Source: Nocardia anocheti
GTDB lineage: Bacteria; Actinomycetota; Actinomycetes; Mycobacteriales; Mycobacteriaceae
NCBI RefSeq assembly: GCF_029675105.1
Contig: NZ_JAQQFV010000013.1
Location: forward strand, 124,001 to 188,000
DNA: 64,000 bases
Direction: 5' to 3'
The position numbers and the translations under genes are program-made. The notes under the pieces were generated by a model. The model was not told the origin of the DNA. It was given only the letters and a program-made list of their open reading frames with translations, and made no database searches. The first letter of the stretch is position 1. Each line of letters starts with the position of its first letter. Shown piece by piece: positions 50,480-59,068 of the stretch.

Positions 50480-52558
50480 TCACGGTGTCTCCGTGACGAT
50501 CGGCCCGCCACGCCTGCGCTCGACCACACCGGCGAGCACCGTGACGAGCAGCAGGCCGAGACCGATCGCGGTGGCCGGGGGCGCCGGGTAGAGCAGCGTC
50601 AGCCCGGTCAGCGCGGCCAGCACCCGCACGACGGTGCCGACCGCGCCGATCCCGAACAGCCAGCCACCGGTGGCCACCGCCAGCGCCGCCACCCCCAGGC
50701 CCGCCGCCGCGCTCACCCACAGCACGTCCAGGACGGTGCCCCGGCCCAGCAGGTACTGCCCGGAGTCGGTGAGCACGAACATCAGCGGCACGAGGAAGGC
50801 GGGCAGCGCGTAGCGCAGGGCGTGCCACATGGTGGCCATCGCCTTGGCGCCGGTCACCGCGGCCGCGCCGACCGCGGCCAGCGCGGTGGGCGGGGTGACC
50901 TCCGAGAGCACCGAGAAGTAGAAGACGAACATCGCCGCGGCGGGCGCGGGCACGTCCAGTTCCAGCAGGGCGGGCCCGATGATCACCCAGCCGATCACGA
51001 ACGACGCCGTCACCGGCACCGCCAGTCCCAGCAGCGACAGCGCGATCGCGGCGAGCACCGCCGTCGTCGCCAGCACCACCGCCGGGTTGTCCGAGAGCAC
51101 CGAGCCCGCCCGCACCAGCAGCGCGGCCACCTGCGCGCCGAGCCCGGTCTTGGTCGTCATCGCGGTGATCACCCCCGCCGCCGCGCACACCGCGACCACC
51201 GGCAGCGCCGCCCGCATCCCCAGCGAGAGCGCGCGCAGCGCGTCGAACACGAACGTCCCCGGCGAAACAGTCCGCGCCGCAGGGTCTTCCGAAGCTCGCG
51301 CGCGCAGGAGACGGTCCGGGATCGCGAGCAGCAGCGCGAGCAACGTGGCGTAGACGACGGCGCGGGTGGCGCTCATCCCCGCCAGCAGCAGCACCACGAT
51401 CACGAGCAGCGAGGAGAAGTGATACCCGAAGCGCCCCAGCAGCGTCCACCACGGCGTGGGTGGCGGGACGTCGGCGAGATCGGCCGGTGCGCGGCCCTCG
51501 GCGTGGATGCGGCGGGCGTCGATCTCGACCGAGAGCAGGATGCCCAGGTAGTAGAGCAGGGTCGGGATCAGCGCCCAGCCGAGCACCGTCACATACGACA
51601 CGTTCAGGTATTCGGCGACGATGAAGGCCGCGACCCCGAGCGTCGGCGGGGAGAGGATGGCGCCCACGCCCGCCGCCGCGAGCATGCCACCGGCCTGTTC
51701 GGGCCGGTAGCCCGCCTTGCGCAGGATCGGCCAGGTCACCGCGCCGGTGCTCACCGCCGTCGCGGTGCCCGAGCCGGAGACGGTGCCGAGCAGGAACCCC
51801 GAGGCCACCGCGGTCCGGCCCGCCGCGCTGTGCGAGCGCCGGAACAGCGAGACCGACAGATCCACGAAGAACCGTGCGGCGCCGGAGAATTCGAGGACGG
51901 CGCCGTAGAGGGTGAACAGCACGATGTAGCTGGCGGCCACGTCGAGCGGGGTGCCGTAGAAGCCGCTGCCGGAGTTGTAGAGGGCGTCGACGATCTGGTC
52001 CACGTCCAGGCCCGCGTGCGCGATGGTCCAGCTCTGCGGCAGCAGTCCGCCGTAGTAGCCGTAGGCGAGGAACACCAGGCAGACCGCGGGCAGGATCCAG
52101 CCGGTGGTGCGGCGGCACGCCTCCAGGACCAGCACCAGCAGGATCGCGCCGAGTACCACGTCGACCCCGGCCAGCATGCCCTGCCGGTCCAGGAAGGCGT
52201 TGTAGCCGCCGCCACCGTCACCGAGGACGAACGGCAGCACCGGATACAGGCACACCAGCAGCGCGCCCACCGCCAGCACCCAGTCCAGTGGCGCGGGCCC
52301 GTCGACCCGATCGAGCCTGCCCCACCCCGACCGGTAGCTCAAGAACACCAGCGGCAGCGCGATCGCGAGGAACACCACCAGGTAGTACTGACTGCCCTGC
52401 GACAGCGGCCGGAACACCTGCCACAGCGCCAAACCGGCCAGCCCCAACGCGACGATCGCGACCAGCCGCGCGGGAAATCCGCTGAGCTCCCTGGCCGGTC
52501 GCTCCTCGTCGTCGACGCCCAGTTCAGCGGCCGTGACAACCGGTGGCGCTGCGCTCAT
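50480..52558 (-). CDS. Fused TRAP transporter permease (DctQM-type)
   Basis: A 692-residue membrane protein in which the small (Q) and large (M) TRAP subunits are joined, as usual for TAXI systems. Early helices (~28-175) make the Q-like part; the M-like part contains SGSGFYGTPLDVAASYIVLFTLYGAVLEFSG, ASGFLLGTVSGSGTATAVSTGAVTWPILRKAGYRPEQAGGMLAAAGVGAILSPP and FVFYFSVLSEVTPPTALA. It uses a sodium or proton gradient, not ATP. ATG 52558 follows TATCGT by 7 nt. The binding protein follows on the same strand. Confidence 0.93.
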   Translation of the reverse strand: MSAAPPVVTAAELGVDDEERPARELSGFPARLVAIVALGLAGLALWQVFRPLSQGSQYYLVVFLAIALPLVFLSYRSGWGRLDRVDGPAPLDWVLAVGALLVCLYPVLPFVLGDGGGGYNAFLDRQGMLAGVDVVLGAILLVLVLEACRRTTGWILPAVCLVFLAYGYYGGLLPQSWTIAHAGLDVDQIVDALYNSGSGFYGTPLDVAASYIVLFTLYGAVLEFSGAARFFVDLSVSLFRRSHSAAGRTAVASGFLLGTVSGSGTATAVSTGAVTWPILRKAGYRPEQAGGMLAAAGVGAILSPPTLGVAAFIVAEYLNVSYVTVLGWALIPTLLYYLGILLSVEIDARRIHAEGRAPADLADVPPPTPWWTLLGRFGYHFSSLLVIVVLLLAGMSATRAVVYATLLALLLAIPDRLLRARASEDPAARTVSPGTFVFDALRALSLGMRAALPVVAVCAAAGVITAMTTKTGLGAQVAALLVRAGSVLSDNPAVVLATTAVLAAIALSLLGLAVPVTASFVIGWVIIGPALLELDVPAPAAAMFVFYFSVLSEVTPPTALAAVGAAAVTGAKAMATMWHALRYALPAFLVPLMFVLTDSGQYLLGRGTVLDVLWVSAAAGLGVAALAVATGGWLFGIGAVGTVVRVLAALTGLTLLYPAPPATAIGLGLLLVTVLAGVVERRRGGPIVTETP

Positions 52559-52565
52559 GAGCGCG

Positions 52566-52571
52566 ACGATA
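52566..52571 (-). promoter_or_regulatory. Candidate -10 hexamer of the TRAP operon
   Basis: TATCGT (minus strand) ends 7 nt before ATG 52558, with no Shine-Dalgarno site. Fits a leaderless start. Confidence 0.4.
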
Positions 52572-52815
52572 ACAACATCGGCCCGCGCCCCACGGCGAAA
52601 ACGACGACCGGGAATTCTGCACAAAAGTGACAGAACTCCGGTCCCCGCCCGGACTCCCGCGCGCGCCACCACGTCGTCCACGACACCACCGGCCAGACGC
52701 GCCGCGATCACCGCCCACGCCCGGGTCACCGACCTCGACGCCCGTTTCCCCCTGCATGCTCGAGCTCGTCCGGGACAGGCTCCGTAGGCGCGGCGGAATT
52801 GTCGGTGGGTCCGCC

Positions 52816-52821
52816 TACGAT
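52816..52821 (+). promoter_or_regulatory. Candidate -10 hexamer of the winged-helix gene
   Basis: TACGAT ends 6 nt before ATG 52828; no ribosome-binding site is seen. Confidence 0.4.
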
Positions 52822-52827
52822 CCGCGC

Positions 52828-54006
52828 ATGCCCTCGATCGACACCGCACAGCGCCGGGCCCGTCTGGCGACGCGGCACCGCCTCGCCCTCCCGGCCCGCT
52901 CGACCGACCCCGTCGAGATCGCGCGTTCGCTGGTGGTGCTGCACGCCACCGACCCGGCCACGGTGTACCTGTCGGTCGGCGCCCGCGGCATCGATCTCAC
53001 CCCGGCCGACATGGAGCGGGCCCTCTACGACGAACGGGCGCTGGTGCGGCTGCTGGCCATGCGCCGCACCATGTTCGTGGCGCCCACCGAACTGGTGCCG
53101 GTCCTACAGGCCGCGACCTGTGACGCGCTCGCCCACAAGCAGCGGCGCACCTACGGCCGGTTGATCGAGCAGGCCGGGGTCGTCGAGGGCGACATCGCCG
53201 ACTGGTTGGCCGAAGTCGAAGCCGAGACGCACGCGGCGCTGCTGGCCCGTGGCGCGGCGACGGGTGCCCAGCTCAGCAAGGACGTGCCGCGCCTACGCAC
53301 CCAGATCGACACCGCGCCGGGCAAGTCGTATTCCAAGCCGACCAACATCACCACGTGGGTGCTGGTGGTGCTCGGCGCCGAGGGCCGCATCGTCCGGGGC
53401 CGCCCCAACGGGAGTTGGACGAGCAGCCAGTACACCTGGGCACCCGTGGAAACCTGGCTGCCGCAATCGGTTCCGACGCTCTCGGCCGAGGAGGCCAGGG
53501 TCGAGCTGGTGCGGCAGTGGCTGTACGCCTTCGGTCCCGCGCCGGTGACCGACCTGAAGTGGTGGACCGGCTGGACGCTCGGTGAGGTGCGCAAGGCGCT
53601 GGCCGCCCTGCCGATCGTCGAGGTCGATCTCGACGGCGCGACCGGCATCCTGCTCGCCGACGACCTCGAGCCGGTCCCCGAGCCGGAACCGTGGGCCGCC
53701 CTACTGCCCGCCCTGGACCCGACGCCGATGGGCTGGCAGTCCCGCGAATGGTTCCTCGGCCCGCACGCCTCGGCCCTGTTCGACACCAACGGCAATATCG
53801 GGCCCACCATCTGGGCCGACGGTCGTATCGTCGGCGGCTGGGCCCAGCGTTCTGACGGCGAGATCGTCATCCGTCTGCTCGAGGACGTCGGCACCGATCA
53901 CCGCGCCCTCATCGACGCCGAGATCGCCCGCACGGCGGCCTGGTTCGGCGAGGTCCGCGCCATCCCCCGCTTCCGCACCCCCCTGCAACGCGAACTCACC
54001 GCCTGA
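52828..54006 (+). CDS. Winged helix DNA-binding domain protein (HTH_42 family)
   Basis: A 392-residue protein of the HTH_42 (DUF1006-like) family that includes the DNA glycosylase AlkZ/YcaQ. It has an N-terminal RARLATRHRLALPAR stretch, the LVVLHATDPATVYLSVGAR block, ALVRLLAMRRTMFVAP, the winged-helix part around YSKPTNITTWVLVVLGAEG, KWWTGWTLGEVRKAL, and the C-terminal FDTNGNIGPTIWADGRIVGGWAQ. The Gln-x-Gln catalytic motif of AlkZ is not visible at the start of the second block (HATDP instead), so glycosylase activity is uncertain. A stem-loop follows the stop codon. Confidence 0.87.
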   Translation: MPSIDTAQRRARLATRHRLALPARSTDPVEIARSLVVLHATDPATVYLSVGARGIDLTPADMERALYDERALVRLLAMRRTMFVAPTELVPVLQAATCDALAHKQRRTYGRLIEQAGVVEGDIADWLAEVEAETHAALLARGAATGAQLSKDVPRLRTQIDTAPGKSYSKPTNITTWVLVVLGAEGRIVRGRPNGSWTSSQYTWAPVETWLPQSVPTLSAEEARVELVRQWLYAFGPAPVTDLKWWTGWTLGEVRKALAALPIVEVDLDGATGILLADDLEPVPEPEPWAALLPALDPTPMGWQSREWFLGPHASALFDTNGNIGPTIWADGRIVGGWAQRSDGEIVIRLLEDVGTDHRALIDAEIARTAAWFGEVRAIPRFRTPLQRELTA

Positions 54007-54036
54007 GCGGGCTCCCGTCACCACAGCGGCGTCCAC

Positions 54037-54062
54037 GGGTCCCGCGCCGCAGCACGGGACCC
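54037..54062 (+). terminator. Stem-loop after the winged-helix gene
   Basis: 8-bp arms GGGTCCCG and CGGGACCC with a 10-nt loop, 31 nt after the stop. Probable terminator. Confidence 0.45.
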
Positions 54063-54138
54063 GCACTGTCACTCGGCTCCGAAACACTGTGTCCACCAAG
54101 GGTTTACCCGACCACGATGCGGTCCAGCGACCCTCGGG

Positions 54139-54144
54139 TACCGT
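54139..54144 (+). promoter_or_regulatory. Candidate -10 hexamer of the GNAT gene
   Basis: TACCGT ends 7 nt before GTG 54152, supporting that leaderless start. Confidence 0.4.
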
Positions 54145-54151
54145 CGGAGAC

Positions 54152-54793
54152 GTGGAAATCCGTGGATTCACCGAGCAGGACCGCACCGACCTCACGAAGC
54201 TGGCCGAGCTCGCGGGTTCGGGGTCACCCACCGAGAGCCTGTGGGGCCACCCCGAGTCCGAGGCGGCGGTCTACCTCACCCCCTACCTGGACCGGGAACC
54301 GGAATCGGTGTTCGTCTCGGTCGACGACGACGGCGCACTCACCGGCTACCTCGTCGGCGCCGTCGATTCCGCGCGCTTCCCCAGCGAGGAGGAGCGGATG
54401 ACCGACGCCATCCGCCGCTACCGCCTGGCGCTGCGTCGCGGCCCCGCCCTGTTCTTCGCCCGCGCGATCGCCGACACCATCACCTCACGCCTGCGCCGCC
54501 ACGACATGGCAGGCGACTACACCGCCCCGGACTTCCCCGCCCACCTCCACATCAATGTGACCCCGGCCGCCCGCGGCACCGGCGCCGCCGAAGCCCTGGT
54601 CCACCGCTTCCTCGACCACGCCCGCGACGCCGGAGCACCCGGCTGCCACCTACAGACCCTCACCGAGAACACCCGGGCCGTCCGCTTCTTCACCCGCCTC
54701 GGCTTCACCCCCACGGGCGCCCCCGCCGACGTCCCGGGCCTGCGCTACCAGGGCCGACGAGTGCATCAACAGACGATGACGCGCGCCTGCTGA
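54152..54793 (+). CDS. GNAT family N-acetyltransferase
   Basis: A 213-residue GNAT protein. It begins VEIRGFTEQDRTDLTKLAELAGSG, has a middle beta segment SVDDDGALTGYLVGAVDS, and the acetyl-CoA site LHINVTPAARGTGAAEALVHRFLDHARDAG, where RGTGAA is the Q/RxxGxG/A pyrophosphate loop. The end has the usual ENTRAVRFFTRLGFTPTG. A helical insert (~85-125, with FFARAIADTITSRLRRHDMAG) lies before the core, so the binding pocket may be larger. Acceptor substrate is unknown. The real start is GTG 54152, as upstream codons lie in another gene's terminator region. Confidence 0.88.
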   Translation: MEIRGFTEQDRTDLTKLAELAGSGSPTESLWGHPESEAAVYLTPYLDREPESVFVSVDDDGALTGYLVGAVDSARFPSEEERMTDAIRRYRLALRRGPALFFARAIADTITSRLRRHDMAGDYTAPDFPAHLHINVTPAARGTGAAEALVHRFLDHARDAGAPGCHLQTLTENTRAVRFFTRLGFTPTGAPADVPGLRYQGRRVHQQTMTRAC

Positions 54794-54800
54794 CCACTGA

Positions 54801-55295
54801 TCACACGTCGCGACGCAACACCACCAGCGGCAGCGGCTTGTCCACCGTGGCCTGGTACTCGGCCAGCAGGCTGTTGTTCGCCAGCGCCCAGGCCGCGAAC
54901 TCGTCGTAGTGGGCACCCTCGAGCACCTCGGCGGTGGCCGAGAAGGTCTCCCCACCCAGTTCCACCGTCACCCGCGGATTCGCCTTCGCGTTGTGGAACC
55001 AGGCCGGGTACCGACCCTCGACGAAAGAGCTCACGTACAGCGTGTCGTCGCGGTACAGCGCGCCCAGCGGAACCAGATGGGGGCGACCGCTTTTCGCACC
55101 CGTCGTCGTCAACAGGAGCAGGGTCGCGCCCGCGTAGTCACCGCCGACCACGCCGCCGTTCTCCCGGAACTCGGTGACGACGCCGTCGTTCCACCCCACC
55201 ATCTCCTCCGGCGAGTACTCGCGGTTCCACGGCGCGTCGGGATCGTCGTAGGAAACGGTCGAGACACTGTCCTGCGCATTCGATTCGGCATCCAT
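54801..55295 (-). CDS. F420-type nitroreductase/quinone reductase family protein
   Basis: A 164-residue protein of the deazaflavin-dependent nitroreductase (DUF385) family, the second in the window. It has NDGVVTEFRENGGVVGGDYAGATLLLLTTTGAKSGRPHLVPLGALY, YVSSFVEGRYPAWFHNAKANPRVTVELGG and a C-terminal PLPLVVLRR. The GxKSGxxHxxPL segment is the usual phosphate-binding part for F420. It probably reduces a quinone or electrophile with F420H2. It is convergent with the GNAT gene, 7 nt apart, and starts at ATG 55295 after a GACACT hexamer. Confidence 0.88.
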   Translation of the reverse strand: MDAESNAQDSVSTVSYDDPDAPWNREYSPEEMVGWNDGVVTEFRENGGVVGGDYAGATLLLLTTTGAKSGRPHLVPLGALYRDDTLYVSSFVEGRYPAWFHNAKANPRVTVELGGETFSATAEVLEGAHYDEFAAWALANNSLLAEYQATVDKPLPLVVLRRDV

Positions 55296-55345
55296 GACAG
55301 CAGTGTCGCACCGGGCACCGACAGGTTTCGGGCGCGCGACACCGC

Positions 55346-56074
55346 TCAGGTCGGCGGGCGCAGGGCCGCGAACTCGTCGGTGACGCGCAGGCCGGAGTCG
55401 GTGAATCGGTAGCGGGCGGCGGGGCGACCGCCCGCGCGGCCGGAGGGGGCGGTGTCGCCGGTGGGGGTGATCACCTTGCGGCGGGTGAGGACTCGCTGGA
55501 GGTTGGTCGTATCGACGTCGTACCCCAGTGCCGCGCAATAGATCTCGCGCAGCACCGACAGCGTGAAGATATCCGGGGCGAGGGCGTAGGCGATATTCGT
55601 GTAGGAGAGTTTCGCGGCCAGGCGGGTGCGGGCGTGGTCGACGACGGTGCGGTGGTCGAAGGACATGTCCGGCAGCGCCGAGACCGGATGCCAACGGGTG
55701 TCGGGCGGCAGCTCCGGTTCGGTGGTCAGCGGAACCAGGCCCAGATAGGCCGAGGCGATGCGGCGCGGCGCGGGCACCCGATGCGGATTGCTGAACACCG
55801 AGAGCTGCTCGAGATGCGACAGCTCGCGCACGTCGACCTTCTCCGCGAGCTGACGGCGCGCCGAGGTGTCGAGGTCCTCGTCGTCACGTAACCGACCGCC
55901 CGGTAGCGACCAGGTGCCCTTCTGTGGATCCAGCGCCCGCTCCCACAGCAGAACCGCCAGTTCCGGGTGCTTCGACCGACCCGAAACGCCACTACCTGCG
56001 GAAATGTCGGCGGGGAAGCGGCGAACCTGGAACACCGCGGTGAGCGATTCGTGGATGGTGTTACTATGGGGCAC
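55346..56074 (-). CDS. nrtR: NrtR-type Nudix transcriptional regulator of NAD metabolism
   Basis: A 242-residue regulator with an N-terminal Nudix domain (KHPELAVLLWERALDPQKGTWSLPGGRLRDDEDLDTSARRQLAEKV) and a C-terminal winged helix (LREIYCAALGYDVDTTNLQRVLTRRKVI). The Nudix box RxxxE..EE is degenerate (ARRQLAEKVDV), which fits a ligand-binding rather than hydrolysing role. In the family ADP-ribose releases the repressor from DNA. It faces nadABC across a palindrome that includes its own -10 TATAAT and starts at GTG 56074, so it likely represses both itself and nadABC. Confidence 0.92.
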   Translation of the reverse strand: MPHSNTIHESLTAVFQVRRFPADISAGSGVSGRSKHPELAVLLWERALDPQKGTWSLPGGRLRDDEDLDTSARRQLAEKVDVRELSHLEQLSVFSNPHRVPAPRRIASAYLGLVPLTTEPELPPDTRWHPVSALPDMSFDHRTVVDHARTRLAAKLSYTNIAYALAPDIFTLSVLREIYCAALGYDVDTTNLQRVLTRRKVITPTGDTAPSGRAGGRPAARYRFTDSGLRVTDEFAALRPPT

Positions 56075-56097
56075 GTTTTCGATTATAAGTCGAAAAC
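56075..56097. promoter_or_regulatory. NrtR operator overlapping two opposed promoters
   Basis: Perfect inverted repeat GTTTTCGA (56075-56082), 7-nt spacer TTATAAG, TCGAAAAC (56090-56097). On the minus strand the centre reads TATAAT (56082-56087), 7 nt before the nrtR GTG. On the plus strand TATAAG lies 64 nt before nadA. Binding of a dimer here would block both promoters. Assignment to NrtR comes from gene context. Confidence 0.75.
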
Positions 56098-56152
56098 CTG
56101 GTTAGGTGCGAATCGTGGCGACGGCGCCGCTCGCACGAAGAAGGGAGCCATC

Positions 56153-57187
56153 ATGGCGACGACGACTGCACAGCCGCTGATGGGCTCGGTGTTCGACGGA
56201 CCCACCGGATACGCGGGTGTCGAGGCGACCCCGGAATGGGCGCGGGAAGTGCGCCGACTGGCACGCGAGCGCAACGCCACCATCCTGGCGCACAACTACC
56301 AGCTGCCCGAGATCCAGGACGTCGCCGACCACGTGGGCGACTCGCTGGCGCTCTCGCGCATCGCGGCCGAGGCCGAAGAGGACACCATCGTGTTCTGCGG
56401 CGTGCACTTCATGGCCGAGACCGCCAAGATCCTGAGCCCGGCCAAGACCGTGCTCATCCCCGACGAGCGCGCGGGCTGCTCGCTGGCCGACTCCATCACC
56501 GCCGACGAACTGCGCGCCTGGAAGGCCGAGTTCCCCGACGCGATGGTGGTCTCCTACGTCAACACCACCGCCGAGGTGAAGGCGCTCACCGACATCTGCT
56601 GCACCTCCTCCAACGCCGTGGACGTGGTCGCCTCGATCGATCCCGACCGCGAGGTACTGTTCCTGCCCGACCAGTTCCTCGGCGCGCACGTCAAGCGCGA
56701 GACCAAGCGCGAGAACATGCACATCTGGGCGGGCGAGTGCCACGTGCACGCCGGGATCAACGGCGAGGAGCTCACCGAGCAGGCGCGCACCCACCCCGAC
56801 GCCGAGCTGTTCGTGCACCCGGAGTGCGGCTGCGCCACCTCGGCGCTGTACCTGGCCGGTGAGGGCTCGTTCCCGGCCGACCGTGTGCACATCCTGTCCA
56901 CCGGCGGCATGATCGACGCCGCCAAGCAGGCCAAGTCCACCCAGGTGCTGGTCGCCACCGAGATCGGCATGCTGCACCAGCTGCGCAAGGCCGCGCCCGG
57001 CATCGACTTCCAGGCCGTCAACGACCGCGCCTCCTGCCCGTACATGAAGATGATCACCCCGGCCGCGCTGCTGCGCTGCCTGGTCGAGGGCGCCGACGAG
57101 GTGCACGTCGACCTGGCGATGGCCGAGGCCGGACGCGCTTCGGTGCAGCGGATGATCGAGATCGGCAACCCTGGCGGTGGGGAGTGA
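56153..57187 (+). CDS. nadA: Quinolinate synthase
   Basis: A 344-residue [4Fe-4S] enzyme that condenses iminoaspartate with dihydroxyacetone phosphate to quinolinate. It has ATILAHNYQLPEIQDVADHVGDSLALSR, IVFCGVHFMAETAKIL, CSLADS, VVSYVNTTAEVKALTDICCTSSNA, HPECGCATSALY and RASCPYMKMITPA; three of these Cys bind the cluster. ATG 56153 has AAGGGAG at good spacing; a longer in-frame start upstream would cross the operator and is rejected. nadB overlaps its 3' end by 11 nt. Confidence 0.97.
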   Translation: MATTTAQPLMGSVFDGPTGYAGVEATPEWAREVRRLARERNATILAHNYQLPEIQDVADHVGDSLALSRIAAEAEEDTIVFCGVHFMAETAKILSPAKTVLIPDERAGCSLADSITADELRAWKAEFPDAMVVSYVNTTAEVKALTDICCTSSNAVDVVASIDPDREVLFLPDQFLGAHVKRETKRENMHIWAGECHVHAGINGEELTEQARTHPDAELFVHPECGCATSALYLAGEGSFPADRVHILSTGGMIDAAKQAKSTQVLVATEIGMLHQLRKAAPGIDFQAVNDRASCPYMKMITPAALLRCLVEGADEVHVDLAMAEAGRASVQRMIEIGNPGGGE

Positions 57188-58865
57188 CCCCCTCGGCGCC
57201 CGCACGGTCGACGCGGTAACGGCCGTGACGGCGACGGTTCCGGTCTCCTGGGAGGCCGAGGTCGACCTGGTGGTCGTCGGCGGCGGCGTCGCGGGGCTCA
57301 CCGCCGCGCGCACCGCCTCGCTGCGCGGCCTGCGCGTGCTGATCCTCAGCAAGGGCGGCCCGACCGACACCTCCACGCAGTACGCCCAGGGTGGGATCGC
57401 GGTGGTCGCGCCGCGCGGCGACTCGGTCGACTCGCATGTGCTCGACACGGTGGAGGCCGGGGCCGGGCTGTGCGAGGTCGACGCGGTGCGCTCGATCGTC
57501 GAGGGCGGTCAGGCGGCGGTGGCCGCGCTGACCGATCTGGGCGCGGTGTTCGATCTGGGCCGCGACGGCCAGATCTCGCGCACCCGCGAGGGCGGGCACA
57601 GCACCCGCCGCATCATCCACGCGGGCGGTGACGCCACCGGCGCGGAGGTGCAGCGGGCGCTCAATGCCGCCGGGCTGCCGGTGCTGTTCGGCGCGGCGGC
57701 CCTGCGCGTGCTCACCGGGCCGGACGGCGTGCGTGGCGTTGTCGCGGTGTCGCCCAACGGTTTCGGGGTGGTCCGCTCCCCCGCCCTGCTGCTGGCGACC
57801 GGCGGACTCGGCCAGCTCTACGCCTCCAGCACCAACCCGCCCGGCGCCACCGGTGACGGCCTGGCGCTGGCCCTGTGGGCGGGTGCCGAGGTGGCCGATC
57901 TCGAGTTCGTGCAGTTCCATCCGACGGTCCTCTACACCCCGGGTGGAGTGGGGAGACGGCCGCTGATCAGCGAAGCCGTGCGCGGCGAGGGCGCGACACT
58001 CCTCGACGCACACGGCGAATCGGTGACCGCGGGCGTGCATCCGCGCGGCGATCTCGCCCCGCGCGATGTGGTCTCGCGGGCCATCGCCGAGCGCATGCGT
58101 GCCACCGGCACCGATCACGTCTTCCTCGACGCCCGCCACCTCGACGGTTTCGCCGAGCGTTTCCCCACTATCACCGCCTCCTGCCTGGCCGCGGGCATCG
58201 ACCCCGCGACCCAGCTGATCCCGGTCGCCCCCGGCGCCCACTACCAGTGCGGCGGCGTCCGCACCGACACCCACGGCCGGACCGGAATTCCCGGCCTCTA
58301 CGCCGCGGGCGAGGTCGCCCGGACGGGTCTGCACGGGGCGAACCGGTTGGCCTCCAACAGCCTGCTGGAAGGTCTGGTCGTCGGCGAACGGGCCGGTGCC
58401 GCTGCCGTCGAACGCCTCGGCCACCGCACCGAGGTCGGCCACATCGACTCCTGGACAGTCGAATTCGCCGACCGGTCCGTGGTCCAGCGGGCCATGACCG
58501 AGCACGCCTCGGTCGTCCGCGACGGCGCCGGACTCACCGGCGCGCTCGCGACGATCGACGCCGCGCGCGCGGTCGCGTCACCCCTCGACCCCGCCGGTTT
58601 CGACTCCGCGCGAGTACTGCGCTGGGTCGAGGACGCCGCTCTCACCCTGACCGCCCGCGCACTGCTGATCGCGGCCGCCGACCGCGCGGAAAGCCGTGGC
58701 TGCCACACCCGCTCGGAGTACGCGGGACCGGTCGAGGGCCGACGGCACAGCACCACGATCCGGCTCGACGCGGACGGCGAGCTCGAGGTGCGGGCCGCGG
58801 CGTCGCTACCGCTGGGCGAAGAGCTGCCGGTCGAGGCCGGTCCGGTCCCCCTGAGCGCACGGTGA
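57177..58865 (+). CDS. nadB: L-aspartate oxidase
   Basis: A 562-residue FAD enzyme that oxidises L-aspartate to iminoaspartate for NadA. It has the dinucleotide fold VDLVVVGGGVAGLTAARTA, the STQYAQGGIAVV loop, REGGHSTRRIIHAGGDATG, TGDGLALALWAGAEVADLEFVQFHPT, and GLYAAGEVARTGLHGANRLASNSLLEGLVVG. Active-site Arg and His in FHPT and ARTGLHGANR match the family. The chosen start GTG 57177 overlaps nadA; a GTG at 57225 is possible. A 202-nt gap leads to nadC. Confidence 0.96.
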   Translation: MGSDPLGARTVDAVTAVTATVPVSWEAEVDLVVVGGGVAGLTAARTASLRGLRVLILSKGGPTDTSTQYAQGGIAVVAPRGDSVDSHVLDTVEAGAGLCEVDAVRSIVEGGQAAVAALTDLGAVFDLGRDGQISRTREGGHSTRRIIHAGGDATGAEVQRALNAAGLPVLFGAAALRVLTGPDGVRGVVAVSPNGFGVVRSPALLLATGGLGQLYASSTNPPGATGDGLALALWAGAEVADLEFVQFHPTVLYTPGGVGRRPLISEAVRGEGATLLDAHGESVTAGVHPRGDLAPRDVVSRAIAERMRATGTDHVFLDARHLDGFAERFPTITASCLAAGIDPATQLIPVAPGAHYQCGGVRTDTHGRTGIPGLYAAGEVARTGLHGANRLASNSLLEGLVVGERAGAAAVERLGHRTEVGHIDSWTVEFADRSVVQRAMTEHASVVRDGAGLTGALATIDAARAVASPLDPAGFDSARVLRWVEDAALTLTARALLIAAADRAESRGCHTRSEYAGPVEGRRHSTTIRLDADGELEVRAAASLPLGEELPVEAGPVPLSAR

Positions 58866-59068
58866 TCACCGAGGCCGTCGGCTCCGGCGAATCGTCCCGG
58901 CGGACCGGGCGGCGTTTCGCCGGGTCGGCCGGAGCTCGGTCGGCCGATCATCCCGAGATTGCGGGCACCGCGCACGCGTTGCGCCCGGACGAGACCACCG
59001 GTGGCGCGCGCCGCGTCGCCACCCGATCGACTCGGCGCCCCGCGCGCCGGAGAACAGGAGTGCAGTGA
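58862..59068 (+). CDS. Possible 68-residue bridging ORF between nadB and nadC
   Basis: An open frame of 68 residues begins with GTG overlapping the nadB stop (GTGA) and ends with TGA that shares its last base with the nadC ATG (TGATG). It fills the whole gap. The product is Arg/Ala/Gly-rich (EAVGSGESSRRTGRRFAGSAG), without known motif, and no Shine-Dalgarno site is present. Codon third positions are less biased than in the neighbours. It may be chance in GC-rich DNA or a translational bridge. Confidence 0.25.
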   Translation: MITEAVGSGESSRRTGRRFAGSAGARSADHPEIAGTAHALRPDETTGGARRVATRSTRRPARRRTGVQ

